Shown: positions 1 to 6,225 of the stretch, one piece after another
Layout of the letters: the number at the start of each line of letters is the position of its first letter
Position numbering within the stretch: the stretch's first letter is position 1
Assembly (NCBI GenBank): GCA_002359025.1
Contig: DEPZ01000076.1
Location: 9,359 to 16,371 of the forward strand
Length of the DNA: 7,013 bases
Source: Erysipelotrichaceae bacterium UBA3379
GTDB lineage: Bacteria > Bacillota_I > Bacilli_A > Erysipelotrichales > Coprobacillaceae
Direction of reading: 5' to 3'
Program-made: the position numbers and the translations under genes
Notes under the pieces: model-generated
What the model was told of the DNA's origin: nothing
Database searches by the model: none
The model's input: only the letters and a program-made list of their open reading frames with translations

Positions 1-426
1 ACAGCAAAAAGAGATGGTTTGCGATTGATTAGTGTTGTTATGAAGGAAAGTGAACCCAAAGTAAGAAATCAAGAAATTTCTCAAGTTTTAGATTATGGCT
101 TTTCTTTATTTGAAAGTGCAACATTATTTCAAAAAGGTGAAGTGATTGAAAAAAGAGAAGTTTTACATTCAAAACAAGATGAAGTCAATATTATACCATT
201 AAATGATATTACTTATGTCATAGATAAAAATAAAGAAAGTCAAATATCTTATGATATCCATTATCATTCATTGGTTGCTCCAATGAAAAATGGAGATGTG
301 ATAGGAGAACTGGTTTTAAAGAAAGATAATGAAATTATAGGGAGATATCCATTAACTTGTTTAGAGGATATAGAGTCATTATCCTTTTTAGAGAAGGTGA
401 TGATTGAGTTAAAAAATTTTATATGA
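1..426 (+). CDS. dacF: D-alanyl-D-alanine carboxypeptidase DacF, C-terminal part (5' end outside window)
   Basis: The reading frame is open from base 1 (TAKRDGLRLISVV...) to TGA at 424-426, so this is the last ~141 codons of a longer gene; the TTG at 19 is not a real start. TAKRDGLRLISVV followed by R-N-x-E-x-S-x-x-LDYGF is the typical end of the penicillin-binding peptidase S11 domain of DacF/PBP5 enzymes. It is followed by the all-beta PBP5 C-terminal domain (about the last 105 residues, including a G-D-V-I-G-E-L-V turn) and a short C-terminal helix (FLEKVMIELKNFI) of the kind that holds these enzymes on the membrane. The family removes the terminal D-Ala from peptidoglycan stem peptides outside the cytoplasmic membrane. 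The catalytic SxxK, SxN and KTG motifs would lie upstream of the window. In Bacillus subtilis dacF sits directly upstream of spoIIAA, and the same order here supports the call. No terminator follows, so read-through into spoIIA is possible. Confidence 0.88.
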   Translation, partial: TAKRDGLRLISVVMKESEPKVRNQEISQVLDYGFSLFESATLFQKGEVIEKREVLHSKQDEVNIIPLNDITYVIDKNKESQISYDIHYHSLVAPMKNGDVIGELVLKKDNEIIGRYPLTCLEDIESLSFLEKVMIELKNFI

Positions 427-464
427 TTTATTCTAGTTTTGTTGGATTTGTTCTAGTTTTGTCT
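425..464 (+). repeat. Imperfect 20-bp tandem duplication upstream of spoIIAA
   Basis: Two adjacent units, 425-444 and 445-464, agree at 17 of 20 positions; the first 18 bases differ only at one position (A430 versus G450). Both contain TTCTAGTTTTGT (431-442 and 451-462). The first unit begins inside the dacF stop codon. A 20-bp period places the copies about two helical turns apart, on the same DNA face, as expected for tandem protein-binding sites. No third copy follows. Confidence 0.85.
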
Positions 465-466
465 AA
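458..466 (+). promoter_or_regulatory. Candidate Spo0A box upstream of spoIIA
   Basis: TTTGTCTAA matches the Spo0A box consensus TTTGTCRAA at 8 of 9 positions. The equivalent place in the first tandem unit, 438-446 (TTTGTTGGA), matches at 7 of 9. In B. subtilis the spoIIA operon is activated by phosphorylated Spo0A with sigma H, so a Spo0A site here is biologically sensible. In an AT-rich genome such near matches occur by chance, so this remains a candidate. Confidence 0.4.
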
Positions 467-506
467 TGAATATCTTTTCTTTAAAAATTGGTATATGATG
501 AGCTAG

Positions 507-514
507 AAAGGAGG
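507..514 (+). promoter_or_regulatory. Ribosome binding site of spoIIAA (decides TTG start)
   Basis: AAAGGAGG is a full Shine-Dalgarno sequence, 8 nt upstream of TTG 523. There is no ATG near the beginning of the frame, and this site fixes the TTG as initiation codon. Confidence 0.85.
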
Positions 515-522
515 AAAGTATT

Positions 523-864
523 TTGGAAAATAAGATCAATATAGAAAATAGAGATGATTTCATTGTTGTTCATTTTTATGGTGAGATTGATTGTATAAAT
601 ACACCTATGTATAGAATGGAGTTAACTGAATTAATTGAAAATAGTGAAGGTGATATTGTTTTTGATTTTCAGGGAACTTCTTTTATAGATAGTTCAGGAA
701 TAGGTTTAGTACTTGGAAGATATAATCAGTTAAAATTTGATGATAGAAAACTTATATTAACAGGGTTAAATCAAGTGGCTTATCGTTTGTTTGAATTAAC
801 AGGTTTATTCCAAATTATGCCTTATTATAAAGAAATAGAGAATATAAAGGAGGATATTCTATGA
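523..864 (+). CDS. spoIIAA: Anti-sigma F factor antagonist SpoIIAA
   Basis: A 113-residue single STAS-domain protein, close to the 117 residues of the B. subtilis protein. It is the anti-anti-sigma factor of the sigma-F switch: unphosphorylated it binds SpoIIAB and frees sigma F, and SpoIIAB inactivates it by phosphorylating one serine, which SpoIIE removes. The phosphorylation loop is clear at FIDSSGIGLVLGRY; the first serine of DSSG (Ser57) aligns with phospho-Ser58 of B. subtilis. A G-E-I-D motif at residues 20-23 and the C-terminal LFELTGLF are also typical of the family. Start is TTG 523 behind a strong Shine-Dalgarno. Its stop overlaps the spoIIAB start (ATGA at 861-864), which couples the two translations and helps to fix their ratio. 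Identification is secure from motif plus gene order. Confidence 0.96.
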   Translation: MENKINIENRDDFIVVHFYGEIDCINTPMYRMELTELIENSEGDIVFDFQGTSFIDSSGIGLVLGRYNQLKFDDRKLILTGLNQVAYRLFELTGLFQIMPYYKEIENIKEDIL

Positions 865-1292
865 ATCAGATGGAGGTGACATTTTCAGCAATATTAGAAA
901 ATGAGAATTTTGCAAGAACTGTTGTTGGCGCATTTTTAGCACAATTAAATCCAACTGTCGATGAGATTATAGAGTTTAAGACAATTGTTGCTGAAGCAGT
1001 AAGTAATGCTATTATTCATGGATATAATCAAGATTCAAAATGTCAGGTTGTCATCAAGATGATAGTAGAAGGAAGAAGAATTACATTGATTGTTCAAGAT
1101 TATGGTAAGGGTATAGAAAGTATAGAAGAAGTCAAAACACCTTTCTATACAACTGCTAAAGATTTAGAACATGCAGGTATGGGATTAACGATTATCGAGA
1201 CACTCGCTGATTCATTAGAAATAGAAAGTGTTATTAATATAGGAACAAAACTAATCATTAAGAAATCATTAAAAGATCATGGCACAATCTAA
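861..1292 (+). CDS. spoIIAB: Anti-sigma F factor / serine kinase SpoIIAB
   Basis: A 143-residue GHKL-fold ATPase, the usual length of SpoIIAB. It binds sigma F and keeps it inactive in the predivisional cell and mother cell, and phosphorylates SpoIIAA. The motifs are in order: NFAR near the N-terminus (Arg19, aligning with Arg20 of the Bacillus protein, a contact residue for its partners), the N box EAVSNAIIHGY with Glu45 (general base position) and Asn49 (Mg-ATP), the G1 box QDYGKGI with Asp80, and the G2 box AGMGL at 105-109. A strong Shine-Dalgarno AAAGGAGG (846-853) lies 7 nt before the ATG, inside the end of spoIIAA. The 3' end overlaps sigF by 14 nt. No key residue is missing. Confidence 0.97.
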   Translation: MNQMEVTFSAILENENFARTVVGAFLAQLNPTVDEIIEFKTIVAEAVSNAIIHGYNQDSKCQVVIKMIVEGRRITLIVQDYGKGIESIEEVKTPFYTTAKDLEHAGMGLTIIETLADSLEIESVINIGTKLIIKKSLKDHGTI

Positions 1293-2001
1293 AACATTAG
1301 ACCTATTAGAAAAAGTGCATTTAGGGGACGAAGATGCAAAAGAACAAGTTGTTCAAGATAATTTAGGTCTTGTATGGTCCATTGTTCATAGATTTAAAAA
1401 TAGTTATTATGATAAAGAGGATTTATTTCAAATAGGGTGTATAGGGTTAATGAAAGCTATTAATCATTTTGATACAAGCTATAATGTCCAATTTTCAACC
1501 TATGCTGTCCCTATTATTATGGGTGAAATAAAAAGATATTTTCGTGATGATGGAACAATTAAAGTTTCTCGTTCATTAAAAGAACTCAATATCAAAGTCA
1601 CTAAAGCAAAAGAATACTTACAAAATACAACCAATGAAGAACCAACAGTAGAAGATATTGCTCAATATCTACAAGTTGATGTTCAAGATGTCGTAGAAGC
1701 CATAGATGCCTCATATTACCCCACTTCATTAAATGAACCTATTTATGAAAAAGATGGTTCTACTATATCTATGGAAGAAAGAATTGTAGATAAAAAGAAT
1801 AATATGTGGTTTGAAAAAATTGCCTTAAGAATGGAAATGGAAAAACTAGATGAAAAAGAAAAAATGCTTATCTATATGCGATATCATCTTGATTACAATC
1901 AAGATACAATTGCCAAACATCTTGGTATTTCCCAAGTCCAAGTTTCTCGTTTAGAAAAGAAAATCGTCACAAAATTAAGAACGCGCTTAAAAGATGAATA
2001 A
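1279..2001 (+). CDS. sigF: RNA polymerase sigma factor sigma-F (forespore-specific)
   Basis: A 240-residue sigma-70 family protein of the SigF/SigG/SigB group. It directs RNA polymerase to early forespore genes after asymmetric division. Region 2 spans about residues 24-96 and contains EDLFQIGCIGL (47-57) and FSTYAVP (72-78); VSRSLKEL (96-103) marks the start of region 3; region 4 holds the helix-turn-helix LGISQVQVSRLEKK (215-228). The N-terminus is about 15 residues shorter than in B. subtilis. ATG 1279 is the only sensible start: an in-frame stop (1270-1272) lies just before it and the next ATG is well inside region 2. There is no clear Shine-Dalgarno and the start lies 14 nt inside spoIIAB, so translation is probably coupled to SpoIIAB synthesis, keeping sigma factor in balance with its inhibitor. 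Unlike Bacillus, spoVA genes do not follow. Confidence 0.96.
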   Translation: MAQSKTLDLLEKVHLGDEDAKEQVVQDNLGLVWSIVHRFKNSYYDKEDLFQIGCIGLMKAINHFDTSYNVQFSTYAVPIIMGEIKRYFRDDGTIKVSRSLKELNIKVTKAKEYLQNTTNEEPTVEDIAQYLQVDVQDVVEAIDASYYPTSLNEPIYEKDGSTISMEERIVDKKNNMWFEKIALRMEMEKLDEKEKMLIYMRYHLDYNQDTIAKHLGISQVQVSRLEKKIVTKLRTRLKDE

Positions 2002-2015
2002 AAGTATGCTATAAT
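1987..2015 (+). promoter_or_regulatory. Sigma-A-type extended -10 promoter for lepB
   Basis: A perfect TATAAT at 2010-2015 is preceded by TGC (2007-2009), giving an extended -10. TTAAAA (1987-1992, 4 of 6 to TTGACA) sits 17 bp upstream, within the last codons of sigF. Predicted transcription start is about 2021-2023, only about a dozen bases before the lepB ATG and inside its ribosome binding site. Confidence 0.7.
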
Positions 2016-2033
2016 ACCAAAGGGTGTTATATT

Positions 2034-2528
2034 ATGGAAAAAGAAGAAGTGAAAAAGTCTTTATTAGAATATATAAAAGTCATTGTCATTACAGTGATTT
2101 TTACTTTTATATTTTTACAATTTGTACAAGTATCAAAAGTTGTAGGTTCATCTATGGAACCTACATATCATAATGGAAATATTGTTTTGGTTGATAAAGT
2201 CTTTTATTCTAAACCCTCTTATAATGATATTGTTGTTGTGGAATATCATGCAGGAGATGGGAAGGAACAAATTATTAAGCGTGTTGTTGGTTTGCCAGGT
2301 GATCATTTAGAAATGAAAGATAATCAGCTTTATCGTAATGGTCAACTTTTAAAAGAAGATTATATCTATGAGCCCATGGTTGGAAACGAGGATTTTTCAT
2401 ATGATATTCCTGAAGGGAAAATCTTTGTGATGGGGGATAATAGAAATAATAGTGTAGATTCTAGAATGATTGGTTATATTGATTTTGATAAAGATGTTGT
2501 TGGTCGTGTGTTTTTTAAGGTCTTTTGA
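2034..2528 (+). CDS. lepB: Type I signal peptidase (leader peptidase)
   Basis: A 164-residue peptidase S26 protein, a size typical of single-span Gram-positive SipS-type enzymes. It removes signal peptides from exported preproteins on the outer face of the cytoplasmic membrane. One hydrophobic anchor spans about residues 13-33. The catalytic serine is Ser40 in GSSMEPTY (box B), the catalytic lysine is Lys82 in IKRVVGLPGD (box D), and box E is GDNRNNSVDSR at 134-144. All catalytic elements are present, so it should be active. The ATG 2034 follows AAAGGGTG (2019-2026). The gene has its own promoter at the end of sigF and its stop codon lies within a terminator hairpin, so it is probably expressed mainly as a single gene. 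The symbol follows the general family; sipS-style names are equally valid. Confidence 0.95.
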   Translation: MEKEEVKKSLLEYIKVIVITVIFTFIFLQFVQVSKVVGSSMEPTYHNGNIVLVDKVFYSKPSYNDIVVVEYHAGDGKEQIIKRVVGLPGDHLEMKDNQLYRNGQLLKEDYIYEPMVGNEDFSYDIPEGKIFVMGDNRNNSVDSRMIGYIDFDKDVVGRVFFKVF

Positions 2529-2540
2529 GAGACCTTTTTT
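2517..2540 (+). terminator. Rho-independent terminator overlapping the end of lepB
   Basis: AAGGTCT (2517-2523) pairs perfectly with AGACCTT (2530-2536) around a 6-nt loop and is followed by a T run ending at 2540. The loop contains the lepB stop codon TGA (2526-2528), so terminating ribosomes would cover the hairpin. Confidence 0.75.
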
Positions 2541-2543
2541 CAT

Positions 2544-2550
2544 TTGGAGG
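2544..2550 (+). promoter_or_regulatory. Ribosome binding site that fixes the start of the exported protein
   Basis: TTGGAGG is 5 nt before ATG 2556. The in-frame TTG at 2544 is part of this site and therefore is not the start codon. Confidence 0.75.
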
Positions 2551-2555
2551 ATTCT

Positions 2556-2969
2556 ATGATAAAATTAATAGTTCTTTGTTTATTCCATTTATGCTTCTAT
2601 CAACCTTTAGATATTCATGAGTATGTTCTATCATATAGACAAGATGGCTTTGTTTATACATTGACAATCAAGGGATTTATTCAGGATGATTTATATCTGT
2701 CATTAAATGATATGTATCAATTATTTTATATTATAGATTCTTATACTTATGTATATATGTATAAAGATCAGATGATTTATCATTATCAAAATCAGGAGTA
2801 TGTTATTTATAAAAATTATATAAAATTATCATCAGTGACATATCCTGTGGATATATTGTATGATAAGAAAAACATTTATTTGGATCAAAAGAGTATTGAA
2901 AAGTTGTTCTTTGCTTACTCTAAGAAAATAATTCAAAATGAAAACGTTATTATTGTAGAAAATATATAA
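2556..2969 (+). CDS. Small tyrosine-rich exported protein, possibly copper-amine-oxidase-N-like (stalk) fold
   Basis: A 137-residue protein of unknown function. The ATG at 2556 with TTGGAGG 5 nt upstream is preferred over the in-frame TTG at 2544. Residues 1-15 (short basic N-terminus, then IVLCLFHLCFY) resemble a signal peptide or membrane anchor. The rest is polar and beta-rich. Two similar stretches, DLYLSLNDMYQLF (45-57) and NIYLDQKSIEKLF (106-118), look like the paired strand-helix units of the copper amine oxidase N-terminal-like (stalk) domain common in exported clostridial proteins; this fold is inferred from pattern only. Tyrosine is very frequent, 20 of 137 residues. It lies directly downstream of the lepB terminator with no visible promoter, so expression probably relies on read-through. 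Confidence 0.65.
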   Translation: MIKLIVLCLFHLCFYQPLDIHEYVLSYRQDGFVYTLTIKGFIQDDLYLSLNDMYQLFYIIDSYTYVYMYKDQMIYHYQNQEYVIYKNYIKLSSVTYPVDILYDKKNIYLDQKSIEKLFFAYSKKIIQNENVIIVENI

Positions 2970-2975
2970 TTTATG

Positions 2976-3004
2976 TAGTCAAATAGATGTTTTTTTGATA
3001 GAAT
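2976..3004 (+). promoter_or_regulatory. Candidate sigma-A promoter of the PEPCK-like gene
   Basis: TAGTCA (2976-2981, 4 of 6) and TAGAAT (2999-3004, 5 of 6) are separated by 17 bp. An alternative -35, TTGATA at 2996-3001 (5 of 6), has no good -10 at normal spacing. The gap 2970-3045 is otherwise empty. Moderately weak call. Confidence 0.35.
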
Positions 3005-3045
3005 GTGGATAAATGAAATAGATACTGTCTAGAAAGGGTGGGATT

Positions 3046-4797
3046 ATGGCATATAAGTTTAGTATTACAAGAGGTAATGCGATTTTGAATTTTTCTGAGG
3101 AATTCTGTCAAAGTCGTTGTCAATTAGTCGAAAGTGAATCTTTTGCAAAGGTTTTAGAAAAATATATTAAGGATATTAAAAGAAGAGATACAAGAATTTA
3201 TGGTTATTTGCATCATGTTCAAGAAGATGATGTTGATTTATTAGATAATTTAAGAGGGATTTTTAAATTATTGTTGGTAATGTCTGTAGATGAAATATGT
3301 GTCATTAGACCAAGTGTGAAACCATACTTTAAAGATAAAGATATGTTTATTGCACTTGTTGAAGATATTTATTTATTCTGGAGACGTCTACAAAGATATG
3401 CTGTTGTATTTAATGAAACAAAAAGATCTGGTTATCAAAATGTACAATTTGCTGATGCACAAACTGAATTTGAAGAATTGGTGTTAGAAGTCTATCGTAC
3501 TATTGAAACAGCATTAGGTAAAAAAGATAAAGTTTTACGTCAGATTACAGCAGGGGTGAATGCTGGTTTAACTGTAACTCATATGAGACCATTTTTACCT
3601 TATGAATATCGTAATTTAGATGAAGTTCCATTTATTGAATCAGTTGTTATTCATCCTCCATTTATTGCATATTCTAAACGTAATAAAAGAGATGGAGTTT
3701 TTCCAGAAATAAAGACAAATCCAATCGAGGATAAGAAATTTGATTCTGATTCTTGGTTCTGTTATCCTGCAAAAGTAGGAGACTTATTATGTTTTGTTTA
3801 TTTCAATGTAAAATTCATGGCACAAGGGGTTGCATTATGTAACTTATTTGATTTGGCTGATGAAACTGAATATAGAAATAGAAAACCTGATTTAATCTAT
3901 GTTTATGGATATGAAGATGGTGAAGCAAATCAAGCATTCTACCAAGATGAATCTAATGATATAATTGTTGCATTATTGTCAGCAAATGATGATTTTGATT
4001 ATTTTGGATATATGAAGAAAATGATTTTAACACTTCATAATGTTCAAAAAATTAATCATAGAGAATTACCAATTCATGGTGCAATGGTGAAGATGACTCT
4101 TCATAATGGAGAAACGAAGAATATCGTTGTTATGGGAGATAGTGGAGCTGGTAAGAGTGAAACAATTGAACAAATCAAAGGTATAGGTGCAGCTTATATT
4201 ACTGATTTAAAGACAATCTATGATGATATGGGTGTACTTTCATTAAATGATAAAGGTAAAGTCAAAACATCAGGTACTGAAATTGGTGCATTCGTGCGTT
4301 TAGATGATTTAGATGCAGGATATAGCTTTAAAGAATTAGATAGATCTGTATTCATGAACCCAGATAAAGTCAATGCACGTATTATTATTCCTATTACAGA
4401 TTATAAAGATGTTGTAGAAAAGCATGATGTAGATATGTTCTTATATGCAAATAACTACGATGATGGTGGAGAGGCTTTAAGTTTCTTTGATAATGTAGAT
4501 GAAGCTTTAGAAGTCTTTAAAGCAGGTCATCGTATGGCTAAAGGTACAACAACAGAAAATGGTTTGGTAGGAAGCTACTTTGCAAATCCATTTGGACCAG
4601 TTCAAAGAAAAGAACAAACAGAACCTGTTTTACATGATTACTTTAAAAGAATGTTTAAACAAGGTGTAAAAGTTGGTCAATTACGTACAAGACTTGGATT
4701 GAAAGGACATGAACATACTGGACCAAAAGAAGCAGCGATTGCTGTATTAAAATATGTTACTGGTGAAGAAGAATTAAGAGAATTACCAGAAGAATAA
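3046..4797 (+). CDS. PEP carboxykinase/HPr kinase-superfamily P-loop protein, probably not a standard PEPCK
   Basis: A 583-residue soluble protein. The C-terminal half (about 320-530) aligns by eye with ATP-dependent PEP carboxykinase: MKK (Lys324/Lys325, like Lys212/213 of E. coli PckA), LPIHG (341-345), Walker A GDSGAGKS (364-371), ITD...DDMGVLSL (385-400, like IGD...DDGVFNF), Arg445 in NARIIIP (like Arg333), and GHRMAKGTT with Lys499, like the Y-T-x-K-x-AGTE motif. By the same alignment two Mn2+ ligands are lost: His232 becomes Met350 and Asp269 becomes Leu388. The Walker A also reads like HPr kinase (GDSGxGKSET) rather than PEPCK (GLSGTGKTTL). The first ~300 residues do not resemble the PEPCK N-terminal domain. 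ATG 3046 follows AAAGGGTGG (3033-3041). It is transcribed alone and ends at a strong terminator. Nucleotide binding is likely; the reaction is unknown. Databases probably label such proteins PEP carboxykinase. Confidence 0.8.
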   Translation: MAYKFSITRGNAILNFSEEFCQSRCQLVESESFAKVLEKYIKDIKRRDTRIYGYLHHVQEDDVDLLDNLRGIFKLLLVMSVDEICVIRPSVKPYFKDKDMFIALVEDIYLFWRRLQRYAVVFNETKRSGYQNVQFADAQTEFEELVLEVYRTIETALGKKDKVLRQITAGVNAGLTVTHMRPFLPYEYRNLDEVPFIESVVIHPPFIAYSKRNKRDGVFPEIKTNPIEDKKFDSDSWFCYPAKVGDLLCFVYFNVKFMAQGVALCNLFDLADETEYRNRKPDLIYVYGYEDGEANQAFYQDESNDIIVALLSANDDFDYFGYMKKMILTLHNVQKINHRELPIHGAMVKMTLHNGETKNIVVMGDSGAGKSETIEQIKGIGAAYITDLKTIYDDMGVLSLNDKGKVKTSGTEIGAFVRLDDLDAGYSFKELDRSVFMNPDKVNARIIIPITDYKDVVEKHDVDMFLYANNYDDGGEALSFFDNVDEALEVFKAGHRMAKGTTTENGLVGSYFANPFGPVQRKEQTEPVLHDYFKRMFKQGVKVGQLRTRLGLKGHEHTGPKEAAIAVLKYVTGEEELRELPEE

Positions 4798-4820
4798 AAG
4801 ATGACCTAGTCATCTTTTTT
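4796..4820 (+). terminator. Rho-independent terminator of the PEPCK-like gene
   Basis: A 10-bp perfect stem (4796-4805 with 4809-4818; core GATGAC/GTCATC) with a 3-nt loop and a T run 4815-4820. It begins inside the stop codon of the gene. Confidence 0.88.
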
Positions 4821-4826
4821 GCATAT

Positions 4827-4852
4827 AAAAAGACTGCACTGCATGCAGTCTT
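4827..4852 (-). terminator. Rho-independent terminator of gdhA
   Basis: Read on the minus strand, a 9-bp perfect stem (AAGACTGCA/TGCAGTCTT, 4852-4844 with 4838-4830) with a 5-nt loop is followed by a T run (4831-4827). It begins 7 nt after the gdhA stop codon. Confidence 0.88.
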
Positions 4853-4858
4853 CATTTC

Positions 4859-6202
4859 TTAATAAATTCCTTGTGAAATCATTGCAGCAACAACTTTTTC
4901 AAAACCAGCAATATTTGCTCCTTTGATTAAGTCATAACCTAATCCATATTTATGAGCAGCTTCTACAGAAGAATCATGAATGTTTTTCATAATTCTTTGA
5001 AGTTTTTGATCAACTTCTTCTCTTGTCCAGCTATATCTCATAGAGTTTTGTGCCATTTCTAATGCACTTACTGCAACCCCACCAGCATTTGCTGCTTTAG
5101 CAGGTCCTAATGTTCCACCATTTTCAGTGAAGTAAGCAATAGCTTCAGGAGTTGTAGGCATATTTGCACCTTCAATAATATATTTGACTCCATTAGCAAC
5201 CAATTGTTTTGCTTCTTCTAAACCAATTTCATTTTGTGTTGCACAAGGGAAAGCTATATCCACTTTTAATCCCCATGGTTTTTCTCCTGGATGGAATTCA
5301 CATCCAAATTTTTGAGCATAATCTTTTAATTTTACATCATTAGATTCTCTGATTTTTACTAAGAAATCAATCTTTTCATCAGTAGTAATTCCTTCAGGGT
5401 CATATACATATCCATCTCTACCAGAAATAGATACAACCTTAGCACCAAATTCTCTTGCTTTTAAACAAACACCCCAAGCAACATTTCCATATCCACTACA
5501 AGCGATTGTCTTTCCCTCAAAGCTATCATTAAAATGATTTAATACTTCTTTAGCATAATAAACAGCACCAAATCCAGTCGCTTCTGGTCTGATTAAAGAA
5601 CCACCATAAGGTAATGGTTTTCCAGTTAAAACACCATTTTCAAATGCTCCACGAATTCTTTTATATTGACCATACATATAACCAATTTCTCTTGCTCCAG
5701 TACCAATATCTCCAGCAGGAACATCTACATCTGGTCCAATATGACGATATAATTCAGTCATAAATGATTGGCAGAATCTCATGATTTCAGCATCTGATTT
5801 ACCTTGAGGATCAAAATCAGAACCACCTTTACCTCCACCAATTGGTAAAGTTGTTAATGAGTTCTTAAAGATTTGTTCAAATCCTAAGAATTTAATAATA
5901 CCTAGATTCACAGATGGATGTAATCTTAAACCACCTTTATATGGACCTATTGCACTTGAGAATTGTACACGATATCCTCTATTGACATGAACCTTTCCTT
6001 GATCATCAGCCCAAGGAACCTTAAACATAATTGTTCTTTCAGGTTCTACAAGTCTTTCTAAGATAGCCATATCTTCATACTCAGGATGAGCATTAATAAC
6101 AGGTTCTAAACTTTCTAGAACTTCTTCAACAGCTTGTATAAATTCAGGTTGATCAGCATTTTTTTGTTTGACTTCTTCTAATACTTTTTCTATATAATTC
6201 AT
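4859..6202 (-). CDS. gdhA: Glutamate dehydrogenase, hexameric (small-subunit type)
   Basis: A 447-residue enzyme, the standard length of the hexameric bacterial family. It interconverts 2-oxoglutarate plus ammonia and L-glutamate in the cytoplasm, linking carbon and nitrogen metabolism. Active-site residues fall at the positions known from Clostridium symbiosum GDH: Lys89 (GPYKGGLR), Lys113, catalytic Lys125 (GGGKGGSD) and Asp165 (PAGDIG); Ser378 sits in the NAGG-VAVS segment. The dinucleotide fold begins at SGYGNVAWG (235-243). Coenzyme choice is uncertain: aligned with the NAD-specific C. symbiosum enzyme, Phe238-Pro262-Asp263 become Tyr237-Arg261-Asp262, two NAD-like residues plus one arginine that could favour NADP. 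The ATG 6202 has AAGGACGGTG upstream as ribosome binding site. The gene is monocistronic, convergent with the PEPCK-like gene, with its own promoter and terminator. Confidence 0.97.
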   Translation of the reverse strand: MNYIEKVLEEVKQKNADQPEFIQAVEEVLESLEPVINAHPEYEDMAILERLVEPERTIMFKVPWADDQGKVHVNRGYRVQFSSAIGPYKGGLRLHPSVNLGIIKFLGFEQIFKNSLTTLPIGGGKGGSDFDPQGKSDAEIMRFCQSFMTELYRHIGPDVDVPAGDIGTGAREIGYMYGQYKRIRGAFENGVLTGKPLPYGGSLIRPEATGFGAVYYAKEVLNHFNDSFEGKTIACSGYGNVAWGVCLKAREFGAKVVSISGRDGYVYDPEGITTDEKIDFLVKIRESNDVKLKDYAQKFGCEFHPGEKPWGLKVDIAFPCATQNEIGLEEAKQLVANGVKYIIEGANMPTTPEAIAYFTENGGTLGPAKAANAGGVAVSALEMAQNSMRYSWTREEVDQKLQRIMKNIHDSSVEAAHKYGLGYDLIKGANIAGFEKVVAAMISQGIY

Positions 6203-6225
6203 TGTATTTCACCGTCCTTGAAGTC

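Noticed and set aside
19..426. Independent small gene starting at TTG 19
   Set aside because: The frame is open to base 1 and the upstream residues TAKRDG belong to the conserved DacF motif; it is a truncated larger gene.
441..471. Sigma-H promoter for spoIIA (GTTGGATTT ... AATGAAT)
   Set aside because: The elements match the consensus well (one mismatch in the -35), but they are 15 bp apart where 11-12 is expected.
2544..2555. TTG 2544 as start of the exported protein
   Set aside because: The TTG is part of the TTGGAGG ribosome binding site of the ATG at 2556.
4132..4164. PEPCK-like gene as HPr kinase/phosphorylase HprK
   Set aside because: Only the Walker A motif resembles HprK; the length (583 versus about 310), the MKK, DDMGVLSL and GHRMAKGTT motifs follow PEPCK.
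4796..4852. One large cruciform or regulatory RNA in the convergent gap
   Set aside because: It resolves into two ordinary terminators, one per strand, each with its own stem and T run.
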